Source: Candidatus Rokuibacteriota bacterium
Lineage (GTDB): Bacteria > Methylomirabilota > Methylomirabilia > Rokubacteriales > CSP1-6
Length of the DNA stretch: 37,708 bases
NCBI GenBank assembly: GCA_003221455.1
Contig: QHRX01000203.1
Span: forward strand, 1 to 37,708
Direction: 5' to 3'
Part shown: positions 7,408 to 16,189 of the stretch, one piece after another
Numbering within the stretch: the stretch's first letter is position 1
Layout: the number at the start of each line of letters is the position of its first letter
The notes under the pieces: model-generated
The model's database searches: none
The model's input: the letters and a program-made list of their open reading frames with translations, nothing else
What the model was told of the DNA's origin: nothing
Made by a program: the position numbers and the translations under genes

Positions 7408-9648
7408 ATGCCGGGCGACGTCAACTGCATCTTCACGAAGGTCCTCATTCCCTTCGTGGAGAAGGAGGTCGGGCCCGAGGGCGTCGCGGCGGTTCTCCGG
7501 ACCGTCGGACGCTCCCGGGAGTACCTCGTCGCCGACCACAACTGGCTGCCGTTGCCGCTCGCCAACGAGCTCGTGCGCCTCGCCATGGAGCTGATGGGCG
7601 AGACCGACGAGGAGCGGTGGGCCCGGCGCTACACCGAGTACCTCATGGAGTGGCGGCCGTCACGGGCCGACCGCCACTATCTCGGCACGTACTCGATCGG
7701 CCTCGGCGAGCCCAGGCGATACTTCGAGCGCTGCAAGACGATCTGGGGACAGAGCGCGTCCTTCCTGCGGTTCGAGCTCGTCGACATCGGCCGCCGCCAG
7801 GCGCGCTTCCGGTGGAGCCCGGCGTCGGGCGGGCCCATGCCGCGATGGACCTGCACGCAAATTAAGGTCGGCCTCGAACGAGCGCCGACCGTCTGGGGGC
7901 TGCCGCCCGCAACCGTGACCGAGCGACAGTGCGCGACGCGCGGCGCGGCCGCCTGCGTGGTCGACGTCCGGTGGACGAACCCGCCCCTCGGCCGGTCATT
8001 CTGGAGCGCGACGCTCGGCGGCGCGGCTGGATCGGCGCTGACCGGCTACGCCCTCGCGACGGCGCCCGGCGTGTCGTGGATCGTCCAGGCTCTCGCCGGA
8101 GCGGCGCCGCTCGCCGCCGGCGTCGGGCTCGGCGTGATGCTGCGCGAGCGCGCGCGCCGCCGGGACAGCCAGCGACTGCTCGACCTCCAGTCCGAAGAGA
8201 TCATCTACTCGAACAACGAGCTCGAGAAGAAGTTCCGAGACCTCGAGACCAAGATCGAGCAACTCTCGCTGCTGATCGATCTCAGCGCCGCCGTGAACGC
8301 CACCCTCGACCCCGAGAAGATCTACGAGCAGGCCGTCCAGCGCCTGGTGCACCGCATGGGGTACGAGGCGGCGCACCTCTACCTCGTCGATCGCGACCGA
8401 CGGGTCATCCGCGGCCACCAGGCCGCCGGCCGCGCGAGCGACCAGCTCGAGACCGTGGAGCTGCCCCTCGACAACGGCGCGAGCGCGGTCGCCCGTGTGG
8501 CGACGATCGGGCTGCCGCTTCTCGTCGACGACGTGGAGGCGAGCCCGACGCCGCTCCACCTGGCGACGGTCCGCGCCCTCGACGTGCGCGCGTTCGTCGC
8601 CGTGCCGCTGCGGGTGAAGGACCGGATCTTCGGCGTGCTGACGGTGGCCTCGAGCGAGCCGAACCGGTTCGCGACTGGCGATCTCGAGCTCATGTCGGCC
8701 GTCGCGAACCACGTAGCGCTCGCCGTCGATCGCGCCGAGAGCTTCCAGATGATCGAGGAGCTCACGCGCGGGCTCGAGGACAAGGTGCGCGTGAGGACCG
8801 AGCAGCTCCGCGCGGCCAACGAGGAGCTGCAGGCGGCGTACCGCGACCTGCAGGCGACACAGGTCCAGCTGATCCAGCGGGAGAAGATGGCCTCGGTGGG
8901 GCAGCTCGTCGCCGGCGTCGCCCACGAGCTGAACAATCCGATCGGCTTCGTCTACTCGAACGTCGGCACGCTCGACGACTTCGTCAAGCGCCTGCGCGCG
9001 ATCCTCGACGTCTACCGCGCGGTGCCGCTCGCCGACGCCGAGCAGGCTCGCGTCGACGAGCACTGGAAACAGCTCAAGGTCGACTACGCGCTCAAGTACA
9101 TCGACTCGATGATCGAGGGCATTCGCGAAGGCGCCGAGCGCGCCCGCAAGATCGTCCGCGATCTGCGCGTGTTCGCGCGGACGGGAGCCGACGTCTGGCA
9201 GGCCGTGGACCTGCACGAGGAGCTCGAATCGAGCCTCACGCTGATCAATCACCTCCTCAAAGACCGGGTCACCGTGCACCGGGCATTCGGCCGGCTGCCG
9301 TCGGTCGAATGCGTTCGATCGCAGATCGACCAGGTGTTCTTGAATCTCCTTGCGAACGCGGCGCAAGCGATCACCGGGCCGGGCGCGATCACGATCGAGA
9401 CGCGCGCGGAGGACGGATGCGCCGTCGTCGCGGTCAGCGACACCGGCGCGGGCATCGCACCCGACGTAATCGGCCGCATCTTCGACCCCTTCTTCACGAC
9501 GAAGCCCGTCGGCGAAGGCACGGGGCTCGGGCTCTCGATCAGCTACGAGATCGTCAAGAAGCACGGCGGCGAGATCCGCGCCGCGAGTCCTCCTGGCGGC
9601 GGGGCGACCTTGACGGTCCGGCTGCCCTTGACGCGGCGGCCATCGTGA
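7408..9648 (+). CDS. Sensor histidine kinase with V4R-like and GAF domains
   Basis: 746 residues. The N-terminal 195 residues resemble the V4R/haem-NO-associated small-molecule sensor type, ending with a Cys-Gly-Cys pattern (ERQCATRGAAACVVDVRW). A short hydrophobic pair of segments (about 205-245) suggests a membrane anchor, followed by a coiled coil. A GAF domain runs from about 290 to 450 (DLSAAVNATLDPEKIY ... GVLTVASSEPNRF). After another coiled coil come HisKA with phospho-acceptor His506 in GVAHELNNPIG, and HATPase with NLLANAAQAI, DTGAGI and GTGLGLSISYEIVKKHGG. It should autophosphorylate and pass phosphate to the two receiver proteins encoded directly downstream. The ATG lies 4 bases after the OsmC stop; no strong ribosome site is seen, so translation is probably coupled. 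The assignment of the first domain is tentative, the kinase core is certain. Confidence 0.88.
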   Translation: MPGDVNCIFTKVLIPFVEKEVGPEGVAAVLRTVGRSREYLVADHNWLPLPLANELVRLAMELMGETDEERWARRYTEYLMEWRPSRADRHYLGTYSIGLGEPRRYFERCKTIWGQSASFLRFELVDIGRRQARFRWSPASGGPMPRWTCTQIKVGLERAPTVWGLPPATVTERQCATRGAAACVVDVRWTNPPLGRSFWSATLGGAAGSALTGYALATAPGVSWIVQALAGAAPLAAGVGLGVMLRERARRRDSQRLLDLQSEEIIYSNNELEKKFRDLETKIEQLSLLIDLSAAVNATLDPEKIYEQAVQRLVHRMGYEAAHLYLVDRDRRVIRGHQAAGRASDQLETVELPLDNGASAVARVATIGLPLLVDDVEASPTPLHLATVRALDVRAFVAVPLRVKDRIFGVLTVASSEPNRFATGDLELMSAVANHVALAVDRAESFQMIEELTRGLEDKVRVRTEQLRAANEELQAAYRDLQATQVQLIQREKMASVGQLVAGVAHELNNPIGFVYSNVGTLDDFVKRLRAILDVYRAVPLADAEQARVDEHWKQLKVDYALKYIDSMIEGIREGAERARKIVRDLRVFARTGADVWQAVDLHEELESSLTLINHLLKDRVTVHRAFGRLPSVECVRSQIDQVFLNLLANAAQAITGPGAITIETRAEDGCAVVAVSDTGAGIAPDVIGRIFDPFFTTKPVGEGTGLGLSISYEIVKKHGGEIRAASPPGGGATLTVRLPLTRRPS

Positions 9649-9662
9649 CCGGCTCGGCGACG

Positions 9663-10829
9663 ATGAGCGAGCCCGCGACTGTTCTCTTGGTGGACGACGA
9701 ACCACGCGTGCTCGACTCGCTCGAAGCGATGCTGGGAATGCACTACCGCGTCATCCGCACCGCGCGTCCGCCGGAGGCGCTCGAGATGCTGGCGCGGGAG
9801 CGCATCGCGGTCGTTATCAGCGACCAGCGCATGCCCGGAATGCTCGGCACGGACCTGCTGGCGCGGAGCCTCGAGGTGTCGCCGGAGACCGTGCGCATTC
9901 TCCTGACGGCCTTCACCGATGCCGATGCGCTCATGGCGTCGATCAACGCCGCCAACATCTATCACTTCGTCCTGAAGCCGTGGGATCCGAAGGAGCTGCT
10001 GCACATCGTCGGGCAAGGCGTGCAGCGCTACCGGCTCGGCGAGGAGCGCGAGGGGCTCGTCCGCGACCTCGCGCGGAAGAACGCCGACCTCGAGGCCGCG
10101 CTCGCGGACCTGCGCGCGGCGCAGGACCACGTGGTGCGCGAGACGTCGCTGCGCACGCAGCTGCAGCGCTACGTGTCCCCACGACTCGTCGACATGGCCG
10201 TCGCGAACCCGGCGTTGCTCGAGCTCCCCGGCGAGTGGCGGCAAGCGACGGTCCTCTTCGCCGACATCCGGGGGTTCACGCGCCTGATCGAGACGACGCG
10301 CGCGCCGGTCATGATCCGGCTGCTGGACGAGTATTTCAACCGGATGATCGAGGTGATCTTCGGCCATCACGGCACCGTCGAGCAGCTGATCGGCGACGAG
10401 ATCGTCGCGTTGTTCGGCGTGCCCGAGGGCGCCGAGGATGCTGCCGCCCGCGCGGTGGACGCCGCGGTCGACATGATCGACGGAGTCCGGCACCTCGCCC
10501 GGCGCTGGACCGAGGCCGGCTTGCCCGCCTTCACCATCGGGATCGGTCTCAGCTCGGGCAAGGTGATGGCGGGGACCATCGGGTCCGACCGGCGCCGCGA
10601 ACTCATCGTAGTCGGCCGGCCGATGATCGCCGCCGCCCGCATCCAGCGCATGACACGTCTCTTCGGAGCGCATATCATCGCGGGCGAGGAGACGTTCCGT
10701 CAGGTGAGCGACTCGGTGAGCTACCGCGAACTGGGCACCCCGCGCCTCAAGGGCCTCAAGGAGCGCACCGTGCTCTACGAGATCCTCGGCAAGAAGCCGG
10801 CCGTCGCGGCGGTCTCCCGTCCGGTGTGA
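9663..10829 (+). CDS. Response regulator fused to a class III nucleotide cyclase domain
   Basis: 388 residues. Receiver domain 1-120 has the acidic pair in LLVDDEPRV, phospho-acceptor Asp54 in ISDQRMPGM, and Lys in VLKPWDPKEL. A coiled coil (about 125-170) links to a class III adenylate/guanylate cyclase domain. Both metal-binding Asp are present: Asp201 in FADIRGFT and Asp245 in LIGDEIVALFG. Three catalytic positions differ from active enzymes: the base-reading Lys is Gln241, the base-reading Asp is Arg319 (VVGRPM) and the transition-state Asn is Ile322; the final Arg326 is kept. So the domain may be catalytically dead, use another nucleotide, or serve as a binding switch. It lies 14 bases after the kinase gene and 16 before the NtrC-type gene. 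Confidence 0.85.
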   Translation: MSEPATVLLVDDEPRVLDSLEAMLGMHYRVIRTARPPEALEMLARERIAVVISDQRMPGMLGTDLLARSLEVSPETVRILLTAFTDADALMASINAANIYHFVLKPWDPKELLHIVGQGVQRYRLGEEREGLVRDLARKNADLEAALADLRAAQDHVVRETSLRTQLQRYVSPRLVDMAVANPALLELPGEWRQATVLFADIRGFTRLIETTRAPVMIRLLDEYFNRMIEVIFGHHGTVEQLIGDEIVALFGVPEGAEDAAARAVDAAVDMIDGVRHLARRWTEAGLPAFTIGIGLSSGKVMAGTIGSDRRRELIVVGRPMIAAARIQRMTRLFGAHIIAGEETFRQVSDSVSYRELGTPRLKGLKERTVLYEILGKKPAVAAVSRPV

Positions 10830-10845
10830 CGGCGCGCGCGGGCCC

Positions 10846-12237
10846 ATGGACCCGGCGACCGTCCTGATCGTCGACGACGAGCTCCGGGTCCTCGACGCGC
10901 TCGAGGCGATCCTCGCGGCGGAGTTCCGCGTCGTGCGCGCGGCTGGCGGCGAGGCGGCGCTGGACATCTTGCGCGCCGCAGACGTCGCCGTTATCGTCAC
11001 CGACTACCGGATGCCCGGCATGACCGGCGTGGAGCTGCTGCGGCGAAGCCAGGAGCATGCGCCGGATGCCGTGCGCATCATCCTCACCGCGTACACCGAC
11101 GTCGACAGTCTCATGGAAGCGATCAACACCGCGCGCATCTACCACTTCGTGCCGAAGCCGTGGGAGCCGAACGATCTCGTGCTCATCGTCCGCCGAGCCG
11201 CCGAGCGCTACGCGCTCGGCCGCGAGAACGCGCGGCTCCGAGACGAGCTGGAAGTCGCCTACAACGCCCTGCGCCGCGACCTGGCGGCCGTGCGCGCGCG
11301 CCCGCTCGGCTTCGACACCATGATCGGCGCGCACGGCGGCCTGCGCGCGGCGACGGAGCTCGCGCGCAAGGTGCTCGACAGCGATACCACCGTGCTGTTG
11401 ACCGGTGAGACGGGAACGGGCAAGGAGCTCTTCGCGCGGCTCATTCACGACAACGGACGGCGCCGGACCAAGAACTTCGTCGCCCAGAACTGCGGGGCGC
11501 TGCCCGAGTCGCTGCTGGAGTCCGAGCTCTTCGGACACGCGCGCGGCGCGTTCACCGGCGCGACGGCGGAGCGACACGGGCTGTTCGAGGAGGCGCACGG
11601 CGGCACGATCTTCCTGGACGAGGTCGGCGAGATGTCGCCGGCGATGCAGCTCCGGCTGCTGCGCGTGGTCCAGGAAGGCGAGCTGCGGCGCGTCGGCGAG
11701 ACGGCCACGCGGCGCGTGGACGTGCGCGTGATCGCGGCGACGAACGCCGACCTCGAGACCGAGGCGGCGGCCGGCACGTTCCGGAAGGATCTCTTCTATC
11801 GGCTTAACGTCTTCCCGATCCACTTGCCTCCGCTCCGCGAGCGCGCGGGGGACATCCCGGCGCTGGCCGAGAACTTTCTCGGCATGTATCGGATGCGAGC
11901 GCGGCGCGCCGTGCCGTCGATCTCGCCCGCGGCGATGGCGCGCCTGCGCGCGTACCCGTTTCCCGGTAACGTCCGCGAGCTCGAGAACGAGATCGAGCGA
12001 GCCGTCGCGCTCGCCAACCCCGGCGAGGCGATCTCGCCCGAGCATCTGTCCGAGCGGGTCAGGGTCGATCGGCCGGCCGCGGGGACACCATCGACGCTCA
12101 ACGACGCGATCGAGCATCTCAAGCGGCGCATGATCGAGGACGCGCTCCGCGAGTGCGGGTCGAAGACGCGCGCGGCCGAGCGGCTCGGTCTCACGCGCCA
12201 GAGCTTGCAGCAGATGCTGCGGCGGAGGAACATCTAG
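10846..12237 (+). CDS. NtrC-family sigma-54-dependent response regulator
   Basis: 463 residues: receiver (1-120, phospho-acceptor Asp53 in VTDYRMPGM, Lys in VPKPWEPND), AAA+ central domain (Walker A GETGTGKE at 187-194, the sigma-54-contacting GAFTGA at 234-239, Walker B GGTIFLDEVGEM, arginine-finger region FRKDLFYRLNVFPI) and a C-terminal Fis-type helix-turn-helix (SKTRAAERLGLTRQSLQQML). All motifs needed to drive open-complex formation by RpoN holoenzyme are intact. It closes a block of six co-directional genes whose first promoter is a consensus -24/-12 site with a palindrome upstream; I infer it activates that operon, and possibly the di-haem gene, in response to the adjacent kinase. The receiver is closely similar to that of the RR-cyclase upstream (shared IYHFV.KPW), suggesting duplication. 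Confidence 0.95.
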   Translation: MDPATVLIVDDELRVLDALEAILAAEFRVVRAAGGEAALDILRAADVAVIVTDYRMPGMTGVELLRRSQEHAPDAVRIILTAYTDVDSLMEAINTARIYHFVPKPWEPNDLVLIVRRAAERYALGRENARLRDELEVAYNALRRDLAAVRARPLGFDTMIGAHGGLRAATELARKVLDSDTTVLLTGETGTGKELFARLIHDNGRRRTKNFVAQNCGALPESLLESELFGHARGAFTGATAERHGLFEEAHGGTIFLDEVGEMSPAMQLRLLRVVQEGELRRVGETATRRVDVRVIAATNADLETEAAAGTFRKDLFYRLNVFPIHLPPLRERAGDIPALAENFLGMYRMRARRAVPSISPAAMARLRAYPFPGNVRELENEIERAVALANPGEAISPEHLSERVRVDRPAAGTPSTLNDAIEHLKRRMIEDALRECGSKTRAAERLGLTRQSLQQMLRRRNI

Positions 12238-12349
12238 CCGCGTCGCACGGGGGAGTGCGGACAGCCTTGCGGTCGATCACGGACAGGCCATGCTCGACCT
12301 ATGGGCGCCCATTCTCGGCTCAGGGGATTTGTGATTTTGCCCACCTCAG

Positions 12350-12569
12350 GATCGCTTCATCACGGCCGGGCACGCGGACGCGCTGGTGGAATGGGTCGCC
12401 GTGAGCGGCAAGAGCCTGACGACGATCTACGCGACCCACGACGAGATCCTGTCCTTCGAGGTCGATGGCGTCGCGTTCGGAGCGGCTCGGCGACCACCAC
12501 GCGGTCTGGGATCAGACGGATGCGCCCGCAGAGGATATTGGCGCCTTCGCTGATACCCTGACGCTCTAG
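12350..12569 (+). pseudogene. Remnant of a metallo-beta-lactamase-fold gene
   Basis: In the 330-base gap between two converging genes, a plus-strand frame reads FITAGHADALVEWVAVSG then KSLTTIYATH, which is the segment leading to the HxHxDH metal motif of MBL-fold hydrolases; the motif itself is missing and the frame runs on as DEILSFEVDGVAFG. A second frame gives ERLGDHHAVWDQTDAPAE and ends ADTLTL at TAG 12567-12569. This looks like a gene reduced by an internal deletion and a frameshift. Family assignment rests on a short stretch. Confidence 0.4.
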
Positions 12570-13732
12570 CGCGCGGCCATCATCTCGCGGAGCCGGCGCA
12601 CGGCTGCCGGCAGGAGCTCGAGCACGCGGTCGATCTCGGCGTCAGTCGTGGGGGCGCCGAGTGTGAGGCGGAGGGCGGTGTGCGCGAGCTCGGGGCTGCG
12701 GCCGATCGCGAGGAGCACGTGGGAGGGCTCCTGCGTGCCGGCGTGACAGGCGGAGCCGCTGGAGGCGTACAGGTCATCCATCTCGAGCTCGAGCAGGAGG
12801 CTCTCGCCCTGCACGTCGCCCAGGCAGACGCTCACGTGGCCGGGCAGACGGCGTCGGCGATCGCCGTTGAGCAGCACGCCCGGCACTGCGGCCTCGATGC
12901 CGGCGATGAGCCGGTCGCGCAGCGCCGTGAGCCGTGCCGCGGTGGCGCCGCGGTGCCGCTCGACCAGCTCAAGCGCGACGCCGCAGCCGACGATGCCGGC
13001 GACGTTCTCCGTCCCCGCCCGCCGCCCGCGCTCCTGGCTGCCACCGTGGACCAGCGGGAGCAGCGGCGTGCCGCGCCGCACGTAGAGCACGCCCACGCCC
13101 TTCGGCGCGTAGAACTTGTGGGCCGAGAGCGAGAGCGCGTCGACGCCCAGGCAGTCGACGTCGAGCCCGAGGAAGCCGGCGGCCTGCACCGCGTCGGTGT
13201 GCACCGGCACCCCGCGCGCCCGGACCAGCCGCGCGATCTCGGCCACGGGCTGGATCGTGCCGATCTCATTGTTGGCGAGCATGACGCTGACGAGGCCCGT
13301 GTCGGGCCGGACCGCGGCCGCGACCGCGGCAGGCTCGACGATGCCGCACGCATCGACCGGTACGTAGGTGACGTCGACGCCGAAGTGCTGCTGCAGATCG
13401 CGCGCCGCCCCCAGCACCGCGCTGTGCTCGATGGTCGTCGTGACGAGGTGCCGCTTGTCCCGTCGCGCCAGCGTCATCCCCTTGAGCGCCAGGTTGTCGG
13501 CCTCCGAGCCACCGCTGGTGAAGACGATCTCGTCGTCGTGGCAGTGGAGCGTCCGCGCCACCCCGGCCCGGGCTGCCTCGAGCGCCTCGGCGGCACGCCG
13601 GCCGGGCCGGTAGAGGTTCGAGGGATTCCCGAACTCCTGGCGCAGGTACGGCTCCATCGCCTGCAGCACTACGGGGTGCACGGGGGTCGTCGACGCATAG
13701 TCGAGATAGATGGGCCGGGCGGCGGGTATCAT
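12566..13732 (-). CDS. Cysteine desulfurase of the NAD operon (NifS/IscS-like)
   Basis: 388-residue PLP enzyme that takes sulfur from cysteine for Fe-S cluster assembly. The start reads PIYLDYASTTPVHPVVLQAM; the PLP Lys is in LSLSAHKFYAPKG, the active-site Cys in SSGSACHAGTQEPSHVL, and ATTxxH-type residues appear in TTIEHSAVL. Length is typical. It is the last gene of nadA-nadB-nadC, 10 bases after nadC. In Bacillus a nifS-type gene is linked with the nad genes and helps NadA, which needs a [4Fe-4S] cluster; I infer the same job here. Its stop overlaps the remnant on the opposite strand by a few bases. Confidence 0.92.
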   Translation of the reverse strand: MIPAARPIYLDYASTTPVHPVVLQAMEPYLRQEFGNPSNLYRPGRRAAEALEAARAGVARTLHCHDDEIVFTSGGSEADNLALKGMTLARRDKRHLVTTTIEHSAVLGAARDLQQHFGVDVTYVPVDACGIVEPAAVAAAVRPDTGLVSVMLANNEIGTIQPVAEIARLVRARGVPVHTDAVQAAGFLGLDVDCLGVDALSLSAHKFYAPKGVGVLYVRRGTPLLPLVHGGSQERGRRAGTENVAGIVGCGVALELVERHRGATAARLTALRDRLIAGIEAAVPGVLLNGDRRRRLPGHVSVCLGDVQGESLLLELEMDDLYASSGSACHAGTQEPSHVLLAIGRSPELAHTALRLTLGAPTTDAEIDRVLELLPAAVRRLREMMAAR

Positions 13733-13742
13733 CGCGGTAGCC

Positions 13743-14615
13743 TCACTCGTCGACGAGCTCCAGGCTGAGGTCGAGTGCCCGAGCCGAGTGCGTCAGCGCG
13801 CCCGACGAGATCAGGTCGACGCCGGTCTCGGCGCGCTCGCGCACGGTCTCGAGGGTCACGGTGCCCGAGCACTCGGTGAGTGCGCGGCCCCCGATCCGGC
13901 GCACGGCCTCCCGCATCGCCTCGGTCGTCATGTTGTCGAGCAGGATGACGTCGGCGCCGCCGGCGAGGGCGGCGTCGATCTCCTCGAGCGAGGTGACCTC
14001 GACCTCGACGCGCATGGTGTGCGGCACGCGCTGCTTCATGCTCCGCACGGCCGCCGCGAGGTCGAGGCCCCGGTTGCGCAAGGCCGCGAGGTGGTTGTCC
14101 TTGAGCAGCACCGCGTCGGCCAGGTTGAAGCGGTGGTTGTGCCCGCCCCCCACCCGCACCGCGTACCTCTCCAGCACGCGCAGACCCGGCGTGGTCTTGC
14201 GGGTGTCGATCAGCCGGGTAGGCAGCCCGTGCAGGCGCGCGACGAACGCCGCGGTGGTCGTCGCGATGCCGCTCAGGCGCTGGACGAAGTTCAGGGCCGT
14301 CCGCTCGGCGGTCAGCAGCGCCCGCGTGGGTCCCTCGATCCGCGCCACCACGTCCCCGGCGGCGAGCGCGGTCCCCTCCAGCATCAGCAGGTCGACCTTG
14401 ACATCGTGATCGACCAGGGTCAGCGTCTCGGCGAACACCGGGCCGCCGCAAAAAACGCCGGCCTGCTTGGCGAGCAGGACGGCGCGCGAGCGCTGGTCGG
14501 GCGGCACGGCGTTGTCGGTGGTCACGTCGCCCGACCCGATGTCCTCCTCAAGCGCGCGCTGGATGATCGCCAGCACCTGATGCCGGGGCGGGTGCACGTG
14601 GCCTAGTCCCGTCAT
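13743..14615 (-). CDS. nadC: Nicotinate-nucleotide pyrophosphorylase (quinolinate phosphoribosyltransferase)
   Basis: 290-residue enzyme that converts quinolinate and PRPP to nicotinate mononucleotide, CO2 and PPi, the third step of de novo NAD synthesis. Motifs: EEDIGSGDVTTDNAV at the N-terminus, TALNFVQRLSGIAT, the PRPP/quinolinate-binding LIDTRKTTPGLRVLE and RVGGGHNHRFNLADAVLLKDNH, then VEVEVTSLEE and LLDNMTTEAMREAV. The ATG at 14615 overlaps the nadB TGA in an ATGA arrangement, typical of coupled translation. A longer in-frame extension upstream exists but only shadows nadB. Confidence 0.96.
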   Translation of the reverse strand: MTGLGHVHPPRHQVLAIIQRALEEDIGSGDVTTDNAVPPDQRSRAVLLAKQAGVFCGGPVFAETLTLVDHDVKVDLLMLEGTALAAGDVVARIEGPTRALLTAERTALNFVQRLSGIATTTAAFVARLHGLPTRLIDTRKTTPGLRVLERYAVRVGGGHNHRFNLADAVLLKDNHLAALRNRGLDLAAAVRSMKQRVPHTMRVEVEVTSLEEIDAALAGGADVILLDNMTTEAMREAVRRIGGRALTECSGTVTLETVRERAETGVDLISSGALTHSARALDLSLELVDE

Positions 14616-16183
14616 GACTCCACCTGTCGACCGCTGCCGGCTCCGCAGAAGACGGTGGCCGGCGGCTCGTAGGACGGCAGCACGAAGAACTGACGGCGCC
14701 GCCACGCCTCGCGGGGCGTCGGGAAGTCGAGCCGGTGGTGCGCACCGCGCGACTCTTGGCGCCGCCAGGCGGCCTCCGCCATCGCCCAGCCGACGAGCGC
14801 TAGGTTCGCCGTCTCGCGAGCCTCGACCTCGTCGCCGGGGGGCGCCGCGGCCCAGCGGGCCAGCGTGCCGCGGGCACGCTTGAGGCCTTCCCCATCGCGC
14901 AGGATTCCGACGTCCTGCCACATCCGCGCGCGGATCGACGCGCGAGCGGCCGGCACGGCGCGCGAGTCGCGTCCGAGCGTGAGCGGCTCGGGCTCGGGGT
15001 GGCGGACGACGCCGACGCCCGACGCGCCGGCGACCGCCTCGGCCACGCGCGATCCGAAGACGAGCCCCTCTAGCAGCGAGTTGCTCGCGAGGCGATTCGC
15101 CCCGTGCACACCGGTGGCGGCGGTCTCGCCGCACGCGTACAGCCCGGGAATCGACGTCCGACCCCACACGTCGGTCCAGACGCCGCCCATCATGTAGTGC
15201 GCCGCCGGCGACACCGGGATGAGCGCACGCTCGGGGTCGCACCCCTGGCGCCGGCAGTGCGCGTCGATCGTCGGGAAGCGACGCGCGAACTCACCGTGAG
15301 GAAACCCGGTGGCGTCGAGCCAGACGTTCGCCAGCCCGTGGCGCACCATCTCGCGCACGATGCCCCGCGCGACGACGTCGCGCGGGGCCAACTCCGCCCG
15401 CGGATCGTACTGGGCCATGAACGCCTCGCCCCCGTGGTTGCGCAGCACGGCGCCATGCCCCCGCACGGCCTCCGAGACCAGGAAGTGCCAGCCCACCGGG
15501 CCCGCGAACGCGGTGGGATGGAACTGGAAGAACTCGATATCGGCGACGATCGCACCAGCCCGAAGCGCCAACGCGACGCCGTCGCCCGTCGCCACCGAGG
15601 GATTGGTGGTGCTGGCGTAGAGCTGGCCGGCGCCGCCAGCGGCCAGCACGACGGTGTCGGCCTCCAGCTCGTCACCGGCCAGGAGCCGGACGCCCCGGCA
15701 GGCACCCCCCTCGACGATGAGGTTGTCGACGAAGGTGGCGTCTCGCACCTCGACGCCGAGCGCGCGAACGGTCCCGGCCAGTGCCTCCTCGATGTGCCGG
15801 CCGGTGGCATCACCGCCGGCGTGGAGCACCCGGGCCACGCCATGGGCCGCCTCGCGCGCGCAGGCCGGGCGGCCGTACTCGCGATCGAATCGAACACCCA
15901 GATCGATGAGGTCGGCCACACGGGGGGCCGCCTCGCGCGTGAGCACGCCCACCGCCTCGCGGTCGCAGAGCTCGACGCCGGCGCTCATCGTGTCGGCTGC
16001 GTGCAACTCCCAGGAGTCCTCGACGCCGACCGCGGCTGCGATCCCGCCCTGCGCGTACCGGGTGGCGCCGTCCTCCAGTGCTGCCTTGGTGACGAGGACG
16101 ATGTCGCGCACGCCGCGACGGTACGCAGAGATCGCGGCGAACAGTCCGGCGATACCGCTGCCGACGACGATCAGGCGGGGCAT
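14612..16183 (-). CDS. nadB: L-aspartate oxidase
   Basis: 523-residue FAD enzyme that oxidises aspartate to iminoaspartate, the first step of de novo NAD synthesis. It begins with the dinucleotide loop VVGSGIAGLFAAISA; the flavin/succinate-dehydrogenase family signature TRYAQGGIAAAVG and the active-site region QFHPTAFAG, ARGIVREM and SPAAHYMMGGVWTD follow, with ACGETAATGVHGANRLASNSLLEGLVF near residue 360. The C-terminal helical domain is complete. It starts 6 bases after nadA and overlaps nadC by 4 bases. Confidence 0.97.
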   Translation of the reverse strand: MPRLIVVGSGIAGLFAAISAYRRGVRDIVLVTKAALEDGATRYAQGGIAAAVGVEDSWELHAADTMSAGVELCDREAVGVLTREAAPRVADLIDLGVRFDREYGRPACAREAAHGVARVLHAGGDATGRHIEEALAGTVRALGVEVRDATFVDNLIVEGGACRGVRLLAGDELEADTVVLAAGGAGQLYASTTNPSVATGDGVALALRAGAIVADIEFFQFHPTAFAGPVGWHFLVSEAVRGHGAVLRNHGGEAFMAQYDPRAELAPRDVVARGIVREMVRHGLANVWLDATGFPHGEFARRFPTIDAHCRRQGCDPERALIPVSPAAHYMMGGVWTDVWGRTSIPGLYACGETAATGVHGANRLASNSLLEGLVFGSRVAEAVAGASGVGVVRHPEPEPLTLGRDSRAVPAARASIRARMWQDVGILRDGEGLKRARGTLARWAAAPPGDEVEARETANLALVGWAMAEAAWRRQESRGAHHRLDFPTPREAWRRRQFFVLPSYEPPATVFCGAGSGRQVES

Positions 16184-16189
16184 CGCCGT

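Noticed and set aside
7929-9648. Long plus-strand frame (from 7929) overlapping the histidine kinase in another phase
   Set aside because: Arg-rich shadow produced by GC-biased third positions; the kinase frame holds all recognisable domains. Only its later part, from 9663, is a real gene.
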